Part shown: positions 1 through 7,935 of the stretch, in pieces
Layout: each line of letters begins with the position of its first letter
Position numbering within the stretch: position 1 is the first letter of the stretch
Assembly (NCBI GenBank): GCA_041584475.1
Contig: JBFHDX010000001.1
Span: 1-64,000, forward strand
Reading direction: 5' to 3'
Source: JBFHDX01 sp041584475
GTDB lineage: Bacteria > Pseudomonadota > Alphaproteobacteria > UBA8366 > JADFVY01
DNA: 64,000 nt
Translations under genes and position numbers: made by a program
The notes under the pieces: model-generated
Database searches by the model: none
Told to the model about the DNA's origin: nothing
The model's input: the letters and a program-made list of their open reading frames with translations, nothing else

Positions 1-436
1 CGCCTATAGCCTCGCGGTCTCCGGTCCGGCGATCGTACAGCACGACGTCGGCCCCCCAGGCACGCGTTCCCTCGATCTTCATGCGCGGTGCGTCGTCGGG
101 CATGACGATCGTCGCTCGAACGCCGAACAGGCGTGCCGCCGCTGCCACACCCTGCGCGTGATTGCCGGAAGAGTAAGCCACGACGCCGCGCTCGCGCGCC
201 TCACGATCGAGCAGCATGATGGCGTTGCAGGCACCGCGGATCTTGAAGGAGCCGGTACGCTGCAATGGCTCCGCCTTGATGAGCAAGCGGAACCCAAGCC
301 GCTCGCTCAGCAGCGGCGACTCCAGCAACGGGGTGCGAACGACGCGTCCGGCAAGCCGCCCCATCGCGGCCTCGACATCGGCGTAGGTCGGCAAAGCCTT
401 GCCGCCGGACGCGTCAGTAACGCGCGAGGAACTCAT
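1..436 (-). CDS. Threonine/serine dehydratase, PLP-dependent (3' end cut by window edge)
   Basis: The reverse strand encodes about 145 residues beginning MSSSRVTDASGGKALP and running off the window edge. It shows the fold-type II PLP signature SFKIRGA with the Schiff-base lysine near residue 65, and the phosphate/substrate loop SSGNHAQGVA near residues 93-102. These are typical of biosynthetic or catabolic threonine/serine dehydratases, which deaminate threonine to 2-oxobutyrate. The ATG start lies inside the end of the upstream hydrolase gene (23-bp overlap), so the two are probably co-transcribed. The C-terminal half, which would show whether an ACT regulatory domain is present, is outside the window. 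Threo-3-hydroxyaspartate dehydratase or serine racemase activity cannot be excluded. Confidence 0.85.
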   Translation of the reverse strand, partial: MSSSRVTDASGGKALPTYADVEAAMGRLAGRVVRTPLLESPLLSERLGFRLLIKAEPLQRTGSFKIRGACNAIMLLDREARERGVVAYSSGNHAQGVAAAARLFGVRATIVMPDDAPRMKIEGTRAWGADVVLYDRRTGDREAIG

Positions 437-1262
437 CGATCGCCTCCAGCGCTTGTGGTTCGGCCAGGCTTGGCGGGTGACCGCAACCCGGCACGGTTAC
501 GTGTTCGAACTGCGGATGTTCATGTGCCATGCGGTCAAGCGTCTCCACGCTCAGCACGTCCGACAGCTCGCCGCGGACCGCCAGCACGGGCACGCGTCCG
601 ATGGCCCGGAACAGGATCCACGGCTGCACTTCGCGACGCGCCCGGGCGACCGGCCCGGCGAGCCGCGTATCCCAGTCGAAATGGAGCAATCCGTCGTCCC
701 CTTCGCGCCACGTTGCGCGCGCCGACGCCAACCATTCCTCGTCGGTCCTCAGTGACAGGGTCGGGAACATGCGCCGCAGCTCGGCGGACGCGCTGATCCA
801 GTCGGACTGGGGACTGTCGCGCCCGACATAATCCATAATGCGCGCGACGCCGTCGTCGGAGACCTCTGGCCCGACATCGTTGAGCACGACCGCGAGAAGC
901 GTCGCGGGGACGGCGAGCGCCATGCCCATCGCGAGGAATCCGCCGAACGACGTCCCGACGACGACGATGCGGTGGAGACCCTCGACCGTAAGCAGGTGCC
1001 TGACGTCGTTGATGTTCAGGGACGGGTGGTAGTCGGAGGGGGCACGGGCGAATTCGGACTGGCCGCGGCCGCGGTAGTCGGGGCAGACGACGTATCGCGT
1101 CGTCATCAGACGTTTCGCCAGCCGGTTGAAATCCTTGGAATTCCGCGTCAGACCCGGCAGGCAGAGTACCGGTGTGCCGGGCGCGCGCGGGTCGCCGTAG
1201 GCGCGGTAATAGAGCGATAGCCCGTCTTGCGACAGATACCGGCGTTCCGCGTATTCCGCCAC
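414..1262 (-). CDS. Alpha/beta hydrolase
   Basis: A 282-residue protein of the alpha/beta hydrolase fold. The nucleophile elbow GTSFGG places the catalytic serine at about residue 105. The oxyanion region is PGLTRNS, the probable acid is in VRGELSDVLS, and the catalytic histidine is in GCGHPPSL near the C-terminus. No signal peptide is visible, so it should be cytoplasmic. The start is GTG (GTGGCGGAA), directly after the TGA of the dehalogenase gene with one base between them, which implies translational coupling. The substrate cannot be told from sequence; ester, lactone or C-C hydrolysis are all possible. Confidence 0.8.
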   Translation of the reverse strand: MAEYAERRYLSQDGLSLYYRAYGDPRAPGTPVLCLPGLTRNSKDFNRLAKRLMTTRYVVCPDYRGRGQSEFARAPSDYHPSLNINDVRHLLTVEGLHRIVVVGTSFGGFLAMGMALAVPATLLAVVLNDVGPEVSDDGVARIMDYVGRDSPQSDWISASAELRRMFPTLSLRTDEEWLASARATWREGDDGLLHFDWDTRLAGPVARARREVQPWILFRAIGRVPVLAVRGELSDVLSVETLDRMAHEHPQFEHVTVPGCGHPPSLAEPQALEAIDEFLARY

Positions 1263-1263
1263 G

Positions 1264-1968
1264 TCAGGCCAGTCCGAGGATCGCTGGCAATGCCGTCAGG
1301 TCGTCGACCTCGACGTCGGGACGGCCGGGCAGGTTCTCGCGCGGCAGGCCGAAGCGGTTCACCCAGACGACCCGGAAGCCGAAATGGGAGGCCCCGTGCG
1401 CGTCCCAGGAATTCGAGGACAGGAAGCAGATTTCGCTCGGCGATACACCGATCCGCTCGGACGCCAGGCGATAGACCCTCGGGTCGGGCTTGTAGATGCC
1501 GACATCCTCGACCGACAGCGTGTGGTCGAGTTCGGTGCCGATGCCGGCCGATTCCACGGCGGCCTCGAGCATCGCCGGGGCGCCGTTCGAGAGGATCGCC
1601 GTCGCCAATCCCGCCTTCTTGAGATCGCGCAGCACCGCGGGGACCTCCGGATAGGCGTCCAGCTCTCGGTAGAGCGCCATGAGCCGTTCCCGCATCGCCT
1701 TGTCGTCGAGGCCCACGGCTGCCATGGCGTAATCGAGGGCGTCCCCCGTAACACGCCAGAAATCGACATGGGCGGCCATCAAGCTTCGCAGCCAGGTATA
1801 TTGCAGCTGTTTCTGGCGCCAGATATCGGACAGGCGATCGGCCTTGTCGCCGAGATCGTCGCGGCAGCGGTTGGCGGCGGCGTGGACGTCGAACAGCGTT
1901 CCGTAGGCGTCGAAAACGCACGCGCGAATTCCCTCGAGCCGGGCAGCGGCCATGGACATGGTTCCCAT
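1264..1968 (-). CDS. Haloacid dehalogenase, type II ((S)-2-haloacid dehalogenase-like)
   Basis: A 234-residue HAD-superfamily protein. Motif I is FDAYGTLFD with the nucleophilic aspartate, motif II lies in AILSNGAP, motif III in KPDPRVYRLA, and motif IV in FLSSNSWDAHGA. The AYGTLFD form and the SSNSWD ending are typical of L-2-haloacid dehalogenases (EC 3.8.1.2), which convert 2-haloacids to D-2-hydroxyacids. Native substrates of such genes are often unknown. I chose the MGTMSMAAARL start; an in-frame extension upstream is arginine/proline-rich and unlike the family. It is the first gene of a run with the hydrolase and the dehydratase. Confidence 0.82.
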   Translation of the reverse strand: MGTMSMAAARLEGIRACVFDAYGTLFDVHAAANRCRDDLGDKADRLSDIWRQKQLQYTWLRSLMAAHVDFWRVTGDALDYAMAAVGLDDKAMRERLMALYRELDAYPEVPAVLRDLKKAGLATAILSNGAPAMLEAAVESAGIGTELDHTLSVEDVGIYKPDPRVYRLASERIGVSPSEICFLSSNSWDAHGASHFGFRVVWVNRFGLPRENLPGRPDVEVDDLTALPAILGLA

Positions 1969-2091
1969 ACGCAGCGTACCGGAACCCGCCACGTCCCTCT
2001 GGCTGGGCCCGGCACACGACCTTATTAGCGCAGGTCGGGGCAAAGGGGAACGTCTGCCGGCCGCGAAGCGCGACTGCGCTCCGATCGGAAG

Positions 2092-4263
2092 CTACCGCAT
2101 TTCGGAATTGGTGAACCCGCCGGGAGGACCCGCGAGATCCTCGGGCTGCAGCACCGCCACGCGCCCGCCCGCAAGCTTCGAGCGATAGATCGGCAAGGTC
2201 TCCAGGACGCGTTGGACATAATTGCGGGTCTCGGAGAAGGGGATCGACTCGATCCAGTCGATGGTCTGGTCCAGCGACCCTCGCGGATCGCCATGTTCCT
2301 CGAGCCAGCCATCGACGCGGTGCGGACCCGCATTGTAGGCGGCGAGCGCCATGACCATCGATCCGTCGAACCTCTCGAGCATCGAATCGAGATATGTGGT
2401 GCCGAGCAGAACGTTGTGATCGGGATCGCTCGTCAACCGTTCCGTCGAGTGATTCGGCAGCTTGAGGGTTCGGGCGACGCGACGGGCGGTACCCGGCATG
2501 AGCTGCATCAGGCCCCGCGCACCGGCTCGGCTGCGGGCGCCGGGGTCAAAGCCGCTCTCCTGGCGTACGAGGGCATGCACGAGGGCCGGGTCGGGGGGCA
2601 TCTCATCGGAAATCGAGAGCACCGGGTAACCCAGATCCTCGAGGACGACACCGTCTCGGGCCGCGCGCCGCGCGACGTACACCGCGGTTTCGGTGCGTCC
2701 GGTCTCGCGCGCCAGCTGCGCGGCGAGAACCCACTCCTCGGGGGTACCGCTGCGCCGGGCGATATGCCGAAGCAGCGGCACGAGGGCATCCTTGTCCTCG
2801 AGTCCGGCAAGGAAGCCGCCGGGATCGAGATCGGGATCGACCGCCCCGCCCGACCTCCGATCCTTGAGCGCGGGATCATCGCGCAGCGCCACCAGCAGCC
2901 GCACGGCCCGCACCAGCTCGTCGCGATCGAAGGCGGCGCGCGCCCGAGGTGAAATCGATGGCTGCTCGGGCAGTGCGGTCGTCGGTCCCTCGGCCAGCCT
3001 GTGGGCGGCGAGCTGGCCGTAGAAGGTCGTTACGTTGGAAGCCGCGATGCGGTACCAGTTTTGCGCCGCGGACGCGTCGCCGCCGGCTTCGGCCGCGCGA
3101 CCCGCCCAATAGGACGCTCTGGCCCGGCTGATCGGATAGCGAACGGAGTCGTAAAGCCCTGCGAAATGGCGGTGCGCCGTGCCGGCATCGTCGAGGGACC
3201 GCAGCGCGATCCAGCCGGCGAGAAACTCCGCATCCGCGCGCGCGGTGCCCTCGCTGAGGCCGTGCTCGGCGACGATGCGATAGGCGGTCGCCGCATCACC
3301 TGCAGCAAGCAGTCGACGCGCCAGGATTTCACGCTCGCGCCACCAGCGTTGCGGATAGGGTGTATCGACGACAGGCGCCAGCAGGATCTGCACCGCCGCC
3401 TGGTCCTTGTCGCGACGCCTGTGCCACCGCAGGCGCTCATAGGCGAGCCCGGGGTCGGAAGCCAGACTGGCCGGAACCCGGTCAAGCGCGGCATCGACCC
3501 CGTGTCGTCCGCGCATCAGCCTGAGCTTCGCCTCCGCAAGCGCTCGCTGCCCCTCTCCGACGCGCGTCATCTGACGACGCGCAGCCGTGAGACGTCTCAT
3601 CCACAGCAAGCGGTCCAGACGCGCCGTGTGGTCTTCCGCCTCGAGATACGGGCCGAAGCGCTTCAGGAACTCCGACTCGAGCTCGCTTTTCATGTCCAGG
3701 TGACGCCATGCGTCACGGATGATCGTGATCGCCCGCTTCTCGTCGCCCCGGCGCAACAGGGCGGCGGCATAGGCGAGCGCGCCTTCGCCGGTTCTCGGCT
3801 CGTGCGCGTCGAACCAGCGTAACACCTCCTCGGCCGGGGTTTCCGGCACGATCGCGCGTTCCGCCCGGATCCGCAGAAGCGAAAGTCGCGGCCACTTCGC
3901 ATTCGCCTCGATGAAGCGCGTGATCGAGTCGAACGACGCGTCGGTGTCTTCGTCCTGAAACGTCACCCACAATGCGAGCTTGGCTGTCAGGCTCTGTCCG
4001 TCGCCAGCCGGTGCTGTCGGCGCCGTCGGCACGGCTTCGCCCGACGGAAATAGCGAGGGAAGTTCGCGCACGATCGGAACCCGCGGCTCCGGTGCCAGTG
4101 GGTTACGGTCGCGGACGTCCGTTGGCTTCTCGGCAAGTTGCGGGTCGGCAACCGCCTCGAGCGGGGGTGTGGTCGCGCGCGCAAGCGTTCCCGTCATCGC
4201 GAGAATGACGGTTGCAAAAATGACCGCGATCCCTGTCCTGCCGACTTTCAATCTCCTCGCCAT
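2092..4263 (-). CDS. slt: Soluble lytic murein transglycosylase
   Basis: A 723-residue periplasmic enzyme that cleaves the MurNAc-GlcNAc bond of peptidoglycan to a 1,6-anhydro product. It has an N-terminal signal/anchor segment and a long alpha-helical, arginine-rich superhelical U/L region. The C-terminal SLT domain has the catalytic glutamate in RQESGFDPGARS, followed by GLMQLMPGTA and MALAAYNAGP. The start MARRLKVGRTG is preferred because GAGAG sits about seven bases upstream. A longer reading from 4314 lacks a ribosome site and would begin upstream of a -10-like GATAAT (4307-4312 on this strand). It is transcribed away from dapA. Confidence 0.9.
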   Translation of the reverse strand: MARRLKVGRTGIAVIFATVILAMTGTLARATTPPLEAVADPQLAEKPTDVRDRNPLAPEPRVPIVRELPSLFPSGEAVPTAPTAPAGDGQSLTAKLALWVTFQDEDTDASFDSITRFIEANAKWPRLSLLRIRAERAIVPETPAEEVLRWFDAHEPRTGEGALAYAAALLRRGDEKRAITIIRDAWRHLDMKSELESEFLKRFGPYLEAEDHTARLDRLLWMRRLTAARRQMTRVGEGQRALAEAKLRLMRGRHGVDAALDRVPASLASDPGLAYERLRWHRRRDKDQAAVQILLAPVVDTPYPQRWWREREILARRLLAAGDAATAYRIVAEHGLSEGTARADAEFLAGWIALRSLDDAGTAHRHFAGLYDSVRYPISRARASYWAGRAAEAGGDASAAQNWYRIAASNVTTFYGQLAAHRLAEGPTTALPEQPSISPRARAAFDRDELVRAVRLLVALRDDPALKDRRSGGAVDPDLDPGGFLAGLEDKDALVPLLRHIARRSGTPEEWVLAAQLARETGRTETAVYVARRAARDGVVLEDLGYPVLSISDEMPPDPALVHALVRQESGFDPGARSRAGARGLMQLMPGTARRVARTLKLPNHSTERLTSDPDHNVLLGTTYLDSMLERFDGSMVMALAAYNAGPHRVDGWLEEHGDPRGSLDQTIDWIESIPFSETRNYVQRVLETLPIYRSKLAGGRVAVLQPEDLAGPPGGFTNSEMR

Positions 4264-4471
4264 CGGTTGCTCTCTCGCGGAATCCCCCATCAGAGCTTGC
4301 GCCATAATTATCATCCAAGTCTATCAAGAATCAGTAAAAACGCGGATCACATCCGCGCGGGCCGCGGCGGTGCTTGCCGCATCCGTCCATGGCCTGTAAG
4401 GTCCGGCGAACGGCGCCGCGCCAACGGCACGGCCGAGGCGCGTGCGGCGGATCCGACCCGAGGAGAGAGCA

Positions 4472-5347
4472 ATGTTCAGCGGCTCCATAACCGCCCTGAT
4501 CACGCCGTTCCGCAATGGCAGCGTCGATGAGACGGCGTTCGCCGATTTCGTCGAGTGGCAGATCCAGGAAGGTTCGCACGGCGTCGTGCCCGTCGGCACG
4601 ACGGGTGAATCACCCACCCTGAGCCATGCCGAGCACAAGCGGGTCGTGGAACTCTGCGTAGAGGTTGTCGACGGCCGGGTTCCGGTGATCGCCGGGACCG
4701 GCTCGAACGCGACGGCCGAGGCCATCGACCTCACGCGTCACGCGAAAGAGGCCGGTGCATCGGCGGCACTGGTCGTGACGCCCTACTACAACAAGCCGAC
4801 CCAGGACGGCCTGTTCCGGCATTACGAGGCCATCGCCGGCGCCGTCGACATTCCGATCATCATCTACAACATCCCCGGCCGCAGCGTGGTCGACGTGTCC
4901 GTTGACACGATGGCGCGTCTCGCCAAGCTGCCCAACGTCGTCGGCGTCAAGGATGCGACCAACGATCTGTCGCGACCGCTGGCCACGCGGACCGCGATCG
5001 GACCCGATTTCTGCCAGTTGTCGGGCGAGGACGCCACGGTTGCCGCCTTCCTCGCCCAGGGCGGGCACGGCTGCATCTCGGTGACCTCGAACGTCGCGCC
5101 CCGGCTCTGCGCCGACCTGCATGAATCGTGGCGCGAACGGGACTACGACCGGTTCGCGGAGGTTCGCGATCGCCTGATGCCGCTGCACGCCGCGCTGTTC
5201 TGTGAGAGCAGCCCGGGCCCCGTGAAGTATGCGGCGAGCCTGCTCGGCAAATGTACCGCGGACACCCGCATGCCGCTGGTGCCGATCGCCGAGTCCAGCC
5301 GGGCCCGGGTCGAACAGGCGATGCGAACGGTCGGGCTGCTCAACTGA
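4472..5347 (+). CDS. dapA: 4-hydroxy-tetrahydrodipicolinate synthase
   Basis: A 291-residue class I aldolase that condenses pyruvate with aspartate semialdehyde at the first committed step of lysine and diaminopimelate synthesis. The Schiff-base lysine is in [10 protein letters not shown] (about K160), the tyrosine in [10 protein letters not shown] (about Y132), and the substrate loop is [10 protein letters not shown]. The start [13 protein letters not shown] is chosen because GGAGAGAG lies just upstream; ten extra residues from a GTG at 4442 are possible but unlike the family. smpB follows after four bases, a common pairing in alphaproteobacteria. Confidence 0.96.
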   Translation: MFSGSITALITPFRNGSVDETAFADFVEWQIQEGSHGVVPVGTTGESPTLSHAEHKRVVELCVEVVDGRVPVIAGTGSNATAEAIDLTRHAKEAGASAALVVTPYYNKPTQDGLFRHYEAIAGAVDIPIIIYNIPGRSVVDVSVDTMARLAKLPNVVGVKDATNDLSRPLATRTAIGPDFCQLSGEDATVAAFLAQGGHGCISVTSNVAPRLCADLHESWRERDYDRFAEVRDRLMPLHAALFCESSPGPVKYAASLLGKCTADTRMPLVPIAESSRARVEQAMRTVGLLN

Positions 5348-5351
5348 CCAC

Positions 5352-5819
5352 ATGAACAAGCGGACGGGTGGGCGCGTGGCGGCCGAGAACCGGCGGGCGC
5401 GTCGCGACTACACCATCGAGGAGACGATCGAAGCGGGTCTCGTGCTGGTCGGCAGCGAGGTGAAATCCTTGCGCGCCGGCCAGGCCAGCCTCGCGGAGTC
5501 CTACGCCGGCGCGAAGGACGGTGCGATCTGGCTCATCAACTGTCACATACCGCCCTACAGACAAGCCGGCACGCTGAATCACGAAGAGCGGCGACCACGC
5601 AAACTGCTGTTGCACAAGCGCGAACAGGAACGTCTGCTGGGTGCCGTCAAACGCGAAGGGGTCACGCTCGTCCCCCTAAAGCTCTATTTCAACGAGCGCG
5701 GAATGGCGAAGCTGCTGATCGGACTCGCGAAGGGCAAGAAGCGACAGGACAAGCGGCAAAGCGAGAAGGAGCGCGACTGGAAGCGTCAGAAGGCGCGGCT
5801 GATGCGTGAGAAGGGCTAG
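5352..5819 (+). CDS. smpB: SsrA-binding protein SmpB
   Basis: A 155-residue RNA-binding protein that partners with tmRNA to rescue stalled ribosomes. Visible signatures are [10 protein letters not shown] at the start, GSEVKSLR and ESYAG in the OB-fold core, and the basic C-terminal tail KGKKRQDKR...REKG, which inserts in the decoding centre. The start is the ATG at [20 protein letters not shown]; the longer frame upstream is dapA read out of frame. Its TAG stop shares the palindrome CTAG with the stop of the convergent glycosylase gene. Confidence 0.97.
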   Translation: MNKRTGGRVAAENRRARRDYTIEETIEAGLVLVGSEVKSLRAGQASLAESYAGAKDGAIWLINCHIPPYRQAGTLNHEERRPRKLLLHKREQERLLGAVKREGVTLVPLKLYFNERGMAKLLIGLAKGKKRQDKRQSEKERDWKRQKARLMREKG

Positions 5820-6481
5820 CCGGCGTCCGCGCGATGACTAGGTTCGGCGTCCAGCTTCGCCCTTATCGTGGCGAAGACTTCGCGGAACATCGCCTCGGTC
5901 AGGCGGCCGGTGTTGGTGTTGTAGCGCGAGCAATGGTAGCTGTCGGCCAACCACCTGCCATCCGGCAACGGGTGGCATGCTCCATGGGCAAACGGATACC
6001 GTGCCGCGACGAGGTCGAGCGCGCGCAGAACCGCCCTGTGCGCGACCATGCCGAGTGCGACGATCCCTCGGTTCGCGCCACCGTGCATCAGCTCCGACCT
6101 CAGGAACGGGTTGCACGTGATTATCTCTTGCGTTGTCGGCTTGTTCTCCGGCGGCACGCAGCGGACCGCATTTACGATGCGGCAGTCGACGAGCTGAAAC
6201 CCGTCATCCGGACGCGCTGCATAGGTACCGCTGCCGAACCCGAAAGCCCGCAACGTGGCGTACAGGAGGTCGCCTGCATAGTCACCCGTGAACGGCCGAC
6301 CCGTGCGATTGGCGCCGCGCAGCCCCGGCGCGAGCCCGACGATCAGGAGGCGTGCACCGGGCGGTCCGAAGGACGGGACCGGCGCATTGTGCCAATCGGG
6401 GTAGCTCGCAGCATTCCTGCGTCTGAAGGCGACCAGCCGGGGACAACGCGAACAGTCGCGCTCCGGCACGTCGAGGCCCAC
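5816..6481 (-). CDS. Uracil-DNA glycosylase, family 5-like (Fe-S)
   Basis: A 221-residue DNA-repair enzyme that excises uracil and related deaminated bases. It carries motif [19 protein letters not shown], where family 5 enzymes lack the polar activating residue of other families. [16 protein letters not shown] motif sits near the end. Cysteines in DCSRCP (about C10 and C13) together with later ones (VRCVPP, ITCNPF) fit the four iron-sulfur ligands of families 4 and 5. The start is GTG at GTGGGCCTCGAC, 29 bases after the NYN gene. Family 4 is the alternative, but the APG triplet favours family 5. Confidence 0.88.
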   Translation of the reverse strand: MGLDVPERDCSRCPRLVAFRRRNAASYPDWHNAPVPSFGPPGARLLIVGLAPGLRGANRTGRPFTGDYAGDLLYATLRAFGFGSGTYAARPDDGFQLVDCRIVNAVRCVPPENKPTTQEIITCNPFLRSELMHGGANRGIVALGMVAHRAVLRALDLVAARYPFAHGACHPLPDGRWLADSYHCSRYNTNTGRLTEAMFREVFATIRAKLDAEPSHRADAG

Positions 6482-6510
6482 CGTACGGGCCGCGCTGCTG
6501 TCGGATCGGC

Positions 6511-7134
6511 TCAGCTGACGACGCCGTATGCCGGCTCGTCGCTGTCGGCGATCTCCAGTGTCTCGGGCTCATCGTCCAGATCGTGCGGCGGCCGCGGCGT
6601 GTGGACCCGGGCGATCTGGTCGGCGATGTCCTGCAACTCGATGAAATTGTCGGCCTGGCGCCGCAGCTCGTCGGCGACCATCGGCGGCGATGAACGCACA
6701 GTGCTCACCACGCTGACGCGAACGCCTTTCCGCTGGGTCGCCTCAACCAGACAGCGGAAGTCGCCGTCGCCGGAGAACAGGACGACATGATCTAGCCTTT
6801 CCGCCATTTCCATGACGTCGGTGGCCAGCTCGATGTCCATGTTCCCTTTGATCTTCCGACGGCCCGCGGAGTCCGTGAACTCCTTCGTCGGCTTCGTCAC
6901 CATCGTGTAGCCGTTGTAATCGAGCCAGTCGACCAGGGGTCGTATCGGTGAGTACTCTTGATCATCGATCAGCGCGGTGTAGTAGAACGCCCGGACAAGC
7001 CGGCCTTCCTTGGAGAACAGGGCCAAGAGCCGCTTGTAATCGATGTCGAAACCAAGTGCGCGTGCGGCAGCGTAGAGGTTCGCACCATCAATGAATAATG
7101 CGACCCGCTCTTCCGGATAGAAATTCATTGGCAT
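6511..7134 (-). CDS. NYN-domain protein, LabA/DUF88 family (putative RNase)
   Basis: A 207-residue protein with the PIN-like NYN fold: VALFIDGANLYAAARALG at the start, KGNMDIELATDVMEMA in the middle, and VVLFSGDGDFRCLVEA. These supply the conserved acidic residues that bind metal in NYN nucleases. The C-terminal 35 residues are acidic and probably disordered. Members are common upstream of rpoZ in alphaproteobacteria. The physiological target is not known from sequence. The gene is transcribed divergently from rpoZ across an AT-rich 336-bp spacer. Confidence 0.85.
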   Translation of the reverse strand: MPMNFYPEERVALFIDGANLYAAARALGFDIDYKRLLALFSKEGRLVRAFYYTALIDDQEYSPIRPLVDWLDYNGYTMVTKPTKEFTDSAGRRKIKGNMDIELATDVMEMAERLDHVVLFSGDGDFRCLVEATQRKGVRVSVVSTVRSSPPMVADELRRQADNFIELQDIADQIARVHTPRPPHDLDDEPETLEIADSDEPAYGVVS

Positions 7135-7340
7135 GTTTATGACCTGATCGTATCAATACAGAGCAGCGGCGAAATAGCGAACGATTCAGTACCGTCCAGT
7201 ACCGTATTCCAATCCTGTTCAAATCTGCAGCATAGCCTTGGATTCTTGAGGCAGGCCACCGATTTAACAGTGAAAATTAGTTTCGTTACCAAAATCTAGC
7301 CCGCGTCAAAGCAACCGGCAAGGCTGTTTCGCGAAAAAAA

Positions 7341-7356
7341 TTAAAAAAGTGTTAAC
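7341..7356. promoter_or_regulatory. CtrA-type box TTAA-N7-TTAAC
   Basis: The sequence TTAAAAAAGTGTTAAC is an exact match to the full CtrA consensus TTAA-N7-TTAAC. It lies 46 bp upstream of the -35 hexamer of rpoZ and about 207 bp upstream of the divergent NYN gene. The match is seen directly. Function is inferred; the local AT-rich context makes chance possible. Confidence 0.4.
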
Positions 7357-7402
7357 GAGTGGGTGGATATTGTCGCCACGGCCGGAGCTGCGGGTAAACC
7401 GC

Positions 7403-7431
7403 TTGCAACCCCCTACGCCGGACCCTATATT
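7403..7431 (+). promoter_or_regulatory. Sigma-70 type promoter of rpoZ
   Basis: A -35 TTGCAA and a -10 TATATT are separated by exactly 17 bp. The expected start of transcription is near 7438, giving a leader of about 33 bases before the rpoZ ATG. A GGAGG lies about twelve bases upstream of that ATG, slightly far. Confidence 0.65.
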
Positions 7432-7470
7432 CCTCGCCGCTTCGCTAATGATTCTGGAGGATTACGCCAC

Positions 7471-7881
7471 ATGGCGCGCGTAACGGTCGAAGACTGCGTC
7501 GTAAAGGTTCCGAACCGGTTCGATCTGGTGTTGTTGGCTGCTCATCGCAGTCGGGCCGTTTCCGCGGGGGCGCCGCTGACGCTCGATCGCGACAACGACA
7601 AGAACCCTGTTGTCGCACTGCGCGAGATCGCAGAAGAGACGGTCGGTACCGATGAGACGAGTGAATCGCTGATCCGCAGCCTCCAGCGGCACGTCGAGAT
7701 CGACGAGCCCGAGGAAGAGGATACGCTGGAGCTTATGGCCGGCGCCATCATGGCGGGCGAAGATGCGGATCCGAGCCAGTATCTCAAGGAAGGCGAACTG
7801 GTTGAGCGTTCCGATGAGGAAGAGGGGCCGGCGACGCCGGCCGAGGCGGAGCCGTCCGCGGAGCCCGAGTCTGACGGGTAA
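7471..7881 (+). CDS. rpoZ: RNA polymerase omega subunit
   Basis: A 136-residue subunit that helps assemble beta-prime into RNA polymerase and forms part of a ppGpp site. The conserved N-terminus [18 protein letters not shown] and the core [20 protein letters not shown] are diagnostic. The C-terminal half is a long acidic tail rich in Glu, Pro and Ala, typical of alphaproteobacterial omega. It is followed 54 bp later by the (p)ppGpp synthetase gene, the usual alphaproteobacterial pairing. Confidence 0.97.
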   Translation: MARVTVEDCVVKVPNRFDLVLLAAHRSRAVSAGAPLTLDRDNDKNPVVALREIAEETVGTDETSESLIRSLQRHVEIDEPEEEDTLELMAGAIMAGEDADPSQYLKEGELVERSDEEEGPATPAEAEPSAEPESDG

Positions 7882-7935
7882 TCGGCCGCCCGCACTTCCC
7901 ATGATGCCGCCTCGCCGATTGTGGAACGACGCGGC

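Larger units (their letters stand above)
7135..7470. other. Divergent intergenic region between the NYN gene and rpoZ
   Basis: 336 bp, clearly more AT-rich than its surroundings. It contains the rpoZ promoter (7403-7431) and a CtrA-type box (7341-7356). No protein-coding signal is seen. The promoter of the NYN gene should lie in 7150-7300, but I could not pick a convincing -35/-10 pair. Confidence 0.6.
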
